From assembly GCA_027315345.1 (NCBI GenBank), contig DAHUYE010000087.1:1-45531 (forward strand): 45,531 bases of DNA. The letters are read 5' to 3'. Positions 44,675 to 45,531 of the stretch are shown in pieces. Within the stretch, counting starts at the first letter, position 1. Every line of letters begins with the position of its first letter. This DNA comes from Actinomycetota bacterium (GTDB lineage Bacteria > Actinomycetota > Acidimicrobiia > Acidimicrobiales > JAJPHE01). The position numbers were made by a program, and so were the translations under genes. The notes beneath the pieces are model-generated. The model ran no database searches and was not told the DNA's origin. It saw only the letters and a list, made by a program, of their open reading frames with translations.

Positions 44675-45340
44675 ATGGCCTTCCACTGCGCAACCCAACT
44701 CCTTGACCGGTCCGACGAGGAGCTGGTGGCACTGTTCCAGGCCGGGGACGCCTCGGCCCTGGAGTCCCTGATCGAGCGCTACCGGCGTTTCGCCCGCTCC
44801 AAGGCCCGGGCCTACTTCCTGGTCGGTGCCGACGCCGACGATGTGGAGCAGGAGGGCCTGATCGGCCTGTTCAAGGCGGCCCGGGACTACCGGCCGGACC
44901 GGGAGGCCTCCTTCCGGGCCTTTGCCGAACTGTGCGTCACCCGCCAGGTCATCACCGCCATCAAGACGGCCACCCGCCAAAAGCACCAGCCGCTCAACCA
45001 GTACGTGTCCATCTCGGCCACCCGTACCGGTGACGACGGTAACGAGCGGACGGGGGATGACGTGCTCGAGGGCCACTTCGCCGCTGACCCGGCCGATGAG
45101 GTCGTGGCCACCGAGCGGATGGGCCGGCTGCGCCAGTCCATGGTCGACATGCTCTCCAGCCTGGAGGTCGAGGTCCTTTCCCTGTACGTGGAGGGCCGGT
45201 CCTATCAGGAGATCGGCGCCCAGCTGGCCCGGCACACCAAGTCGATCGACAACGCCCTGCAGCGCATCAAGCGGAAGTTGGACCAGCACATGGCGGCCGA
45301 GGCGTCCCTGGACCGGGAAGCCCTGGCTCTGGCCGGCTAG
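44675..45340 (+). CDS. sigH: Sigma-70 family factor, sigma-H/Spo0H-like
   Basis: A 221-residue sigma factor strikingly like Bacillus Spo0H. Region 2: DASALESLIERYRRFARSKA, RAYFLVGADADDVEQEGLIG, LFKAARDYRPDREASFRAFA, ELCVTRQVITAIKTATRQKH. Region 4: LSSLEVEVLSLYVEGRSYQE and ARHTKSIDNALQRIKRKLDQ. A 30-residue linker is rich in Asp/Gly (TGDDGNERTGDD). In Bacillus the gene follows the rlmB region as here. In non-sporulating actinobacteria its targets are unknown. ATG 44675 lies 10 nt after AGGAG. Confidence 0.92.
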   Translation: MAFHCATQLLDRSDEELVALFQAGDASALESLIERYRRFARSKARAYFLVGADADDVEQEGLIGLFKAARDYRPDREASFRAFAELCVTRQVITAIKTATRQKHQPLNQYVSISATRTGDDGNERTGDDVLEGHFAADPADEVVATERMGRLRQSMVDMLSSLEVEVLSLYVEGRSYQEIGAQLARHTKSIDNALQRIKRKLDQHMAAEASLDREALALAG

Positions 45341-45365
45341 GCAGCCTCCAATCGACCGGGCTGCC
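45340..45365 (+). terminator. Hairpin at the sigH stop codon
   Basis: GGCAGCC (45340-45346) and GGCTGCC (45359-45365) form a 7-bp stem with a 12-nt loop, starting at the last base of the stop codon. There is no T-run. Confidence 0.35.
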
Positions 45366-45424
45366 GCTGTCCTGGACCTCGACCTGGTCCCCTAGCTGAT
45401 CCCGGTCTTGTCTCCCGCCAGCAG

Positions 45425-45460
45425 GCGGCGGCCCGGCCGGCTGCACCGGCCAGCCGCCGC
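45425..45460 (+). terminator. Strong GC-rich nested hairpin after sigH
   Basis: An outer stem GCGGCGGC/GCCGCCGC (45425-45432 and 45453-45460) encloses an inner stem GGCCGG/CCGGCC with a CTGCA loop (45435-45451), about 14 bp in all with a small internal bulge. It lies 85 bp after the sigma gene and probably ends its transcript. I see no gene in the remaining 45461-45531. Confidence 0.55.
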
Positions 45461-45531
45461 GCTCCGTGGCCAACTCGGTCCCACTGGCCTGATCGGCTCA
45501 GGAGGCGACCTGTCCTGAGTGCGGGTCGAGG

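Overview
This 45.5 kb window is GC-rich chromosomal DNA with tightly packed genes, many joined by ATGA, GTGA or apparently CTGA stop/start overlaps. The gene set points to an actinobacterium. It includes a CarD regulator, a SigR-type sigma factor with a zinc anti-sigma factor, a DUF2342 metalloprotease beside tilS-hpt, and a folE-folP-folB-folK/pan/nad/coaX/lysS/clpC order like that of mycobacteria. The GYWLVASDGGIFSFGDA-type repeats of the propeller protein suggest Acidimicrobiia in particular; that placement is an inference. I saw no transposase, integrase, CRISPR array, tRNA or rRNA.

Layout. Positions 1-1230 hold two tiny uncertain ORFs and a small secreted lipoprotein. Positions 1313-7119 hold a heterodimeric ABC exporter followed by an exported beta-propeller protein with five 42-residue C-terminal repeats. 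Positions 7404-14681 form a cell-surface sulfur-sugar locus: two DUF4214 proteins (one an apparently dead sulfotransferase, one intact), a UDP-sulfoquinovose synthase (SqdB/SQD1), a polyprenyl-phosphate-type GT2, a large YfhO-like membrane protein and, convergently, a sugar-nucleotide epimerase. Positions 14745-15590 encode a redox-type ECF sigma/anti-sigma pair. Positions 15583-27903 are a long biosynthetic and housekeeping run: DUF2342 protease, orphan response regulator, tilS, hpt, folE, folP, an inactive-looking protein phosphatase, folB, folK, panC, panD, nadB, nadC, coaX, lysS. A polyprenyl diphosphate synthase (minus strand) diverges from clpC (29223-31712).

An Fe(III) module lies between clpC and radA (31714-37272): ATPase and permease on the minus strand, a divergent binding protein, a haem-oxygenase-like diiron protein, and a universal stress protein. 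The window ends with radA, disA, a Crp-family regulator (minus), carD, yacL, ispD, ispF, rlmB and a sigma-H (Spo0H)-like sigma factor. The order clpC-radA-disA-yacL-ispD-ispF-rlmB-sigH is recognisably that of Bacillus, so the right half looks like an ancestral Gram-positive gene order with the iron module inserted.

The most interesting points are: (1) the sulfoquinovose locus, whose neighbours suggest a polyprenyl-linked sulfoquinovose donor for a surface glycan instead of the usual sulfolipid; (2) a 26-bp unit in three copies at the ispF/rlmB junction, creating two coupled 9-codon mini-ORFs; (3) a phosphatase-fold protein with its catalytic Cys replaced by Gln, translationally coupled inside the folate operon; (4) a histidine-rich insertion in the iron-transporter ATPase; (5) two genes whose homology requires CTG starts; (6) a recurring TANNNT box 5-8 nt before first-gene start codons, indicating widespread leaderless transcription. 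All functional statements rest on reading motifs in the sequence; no database search was run.
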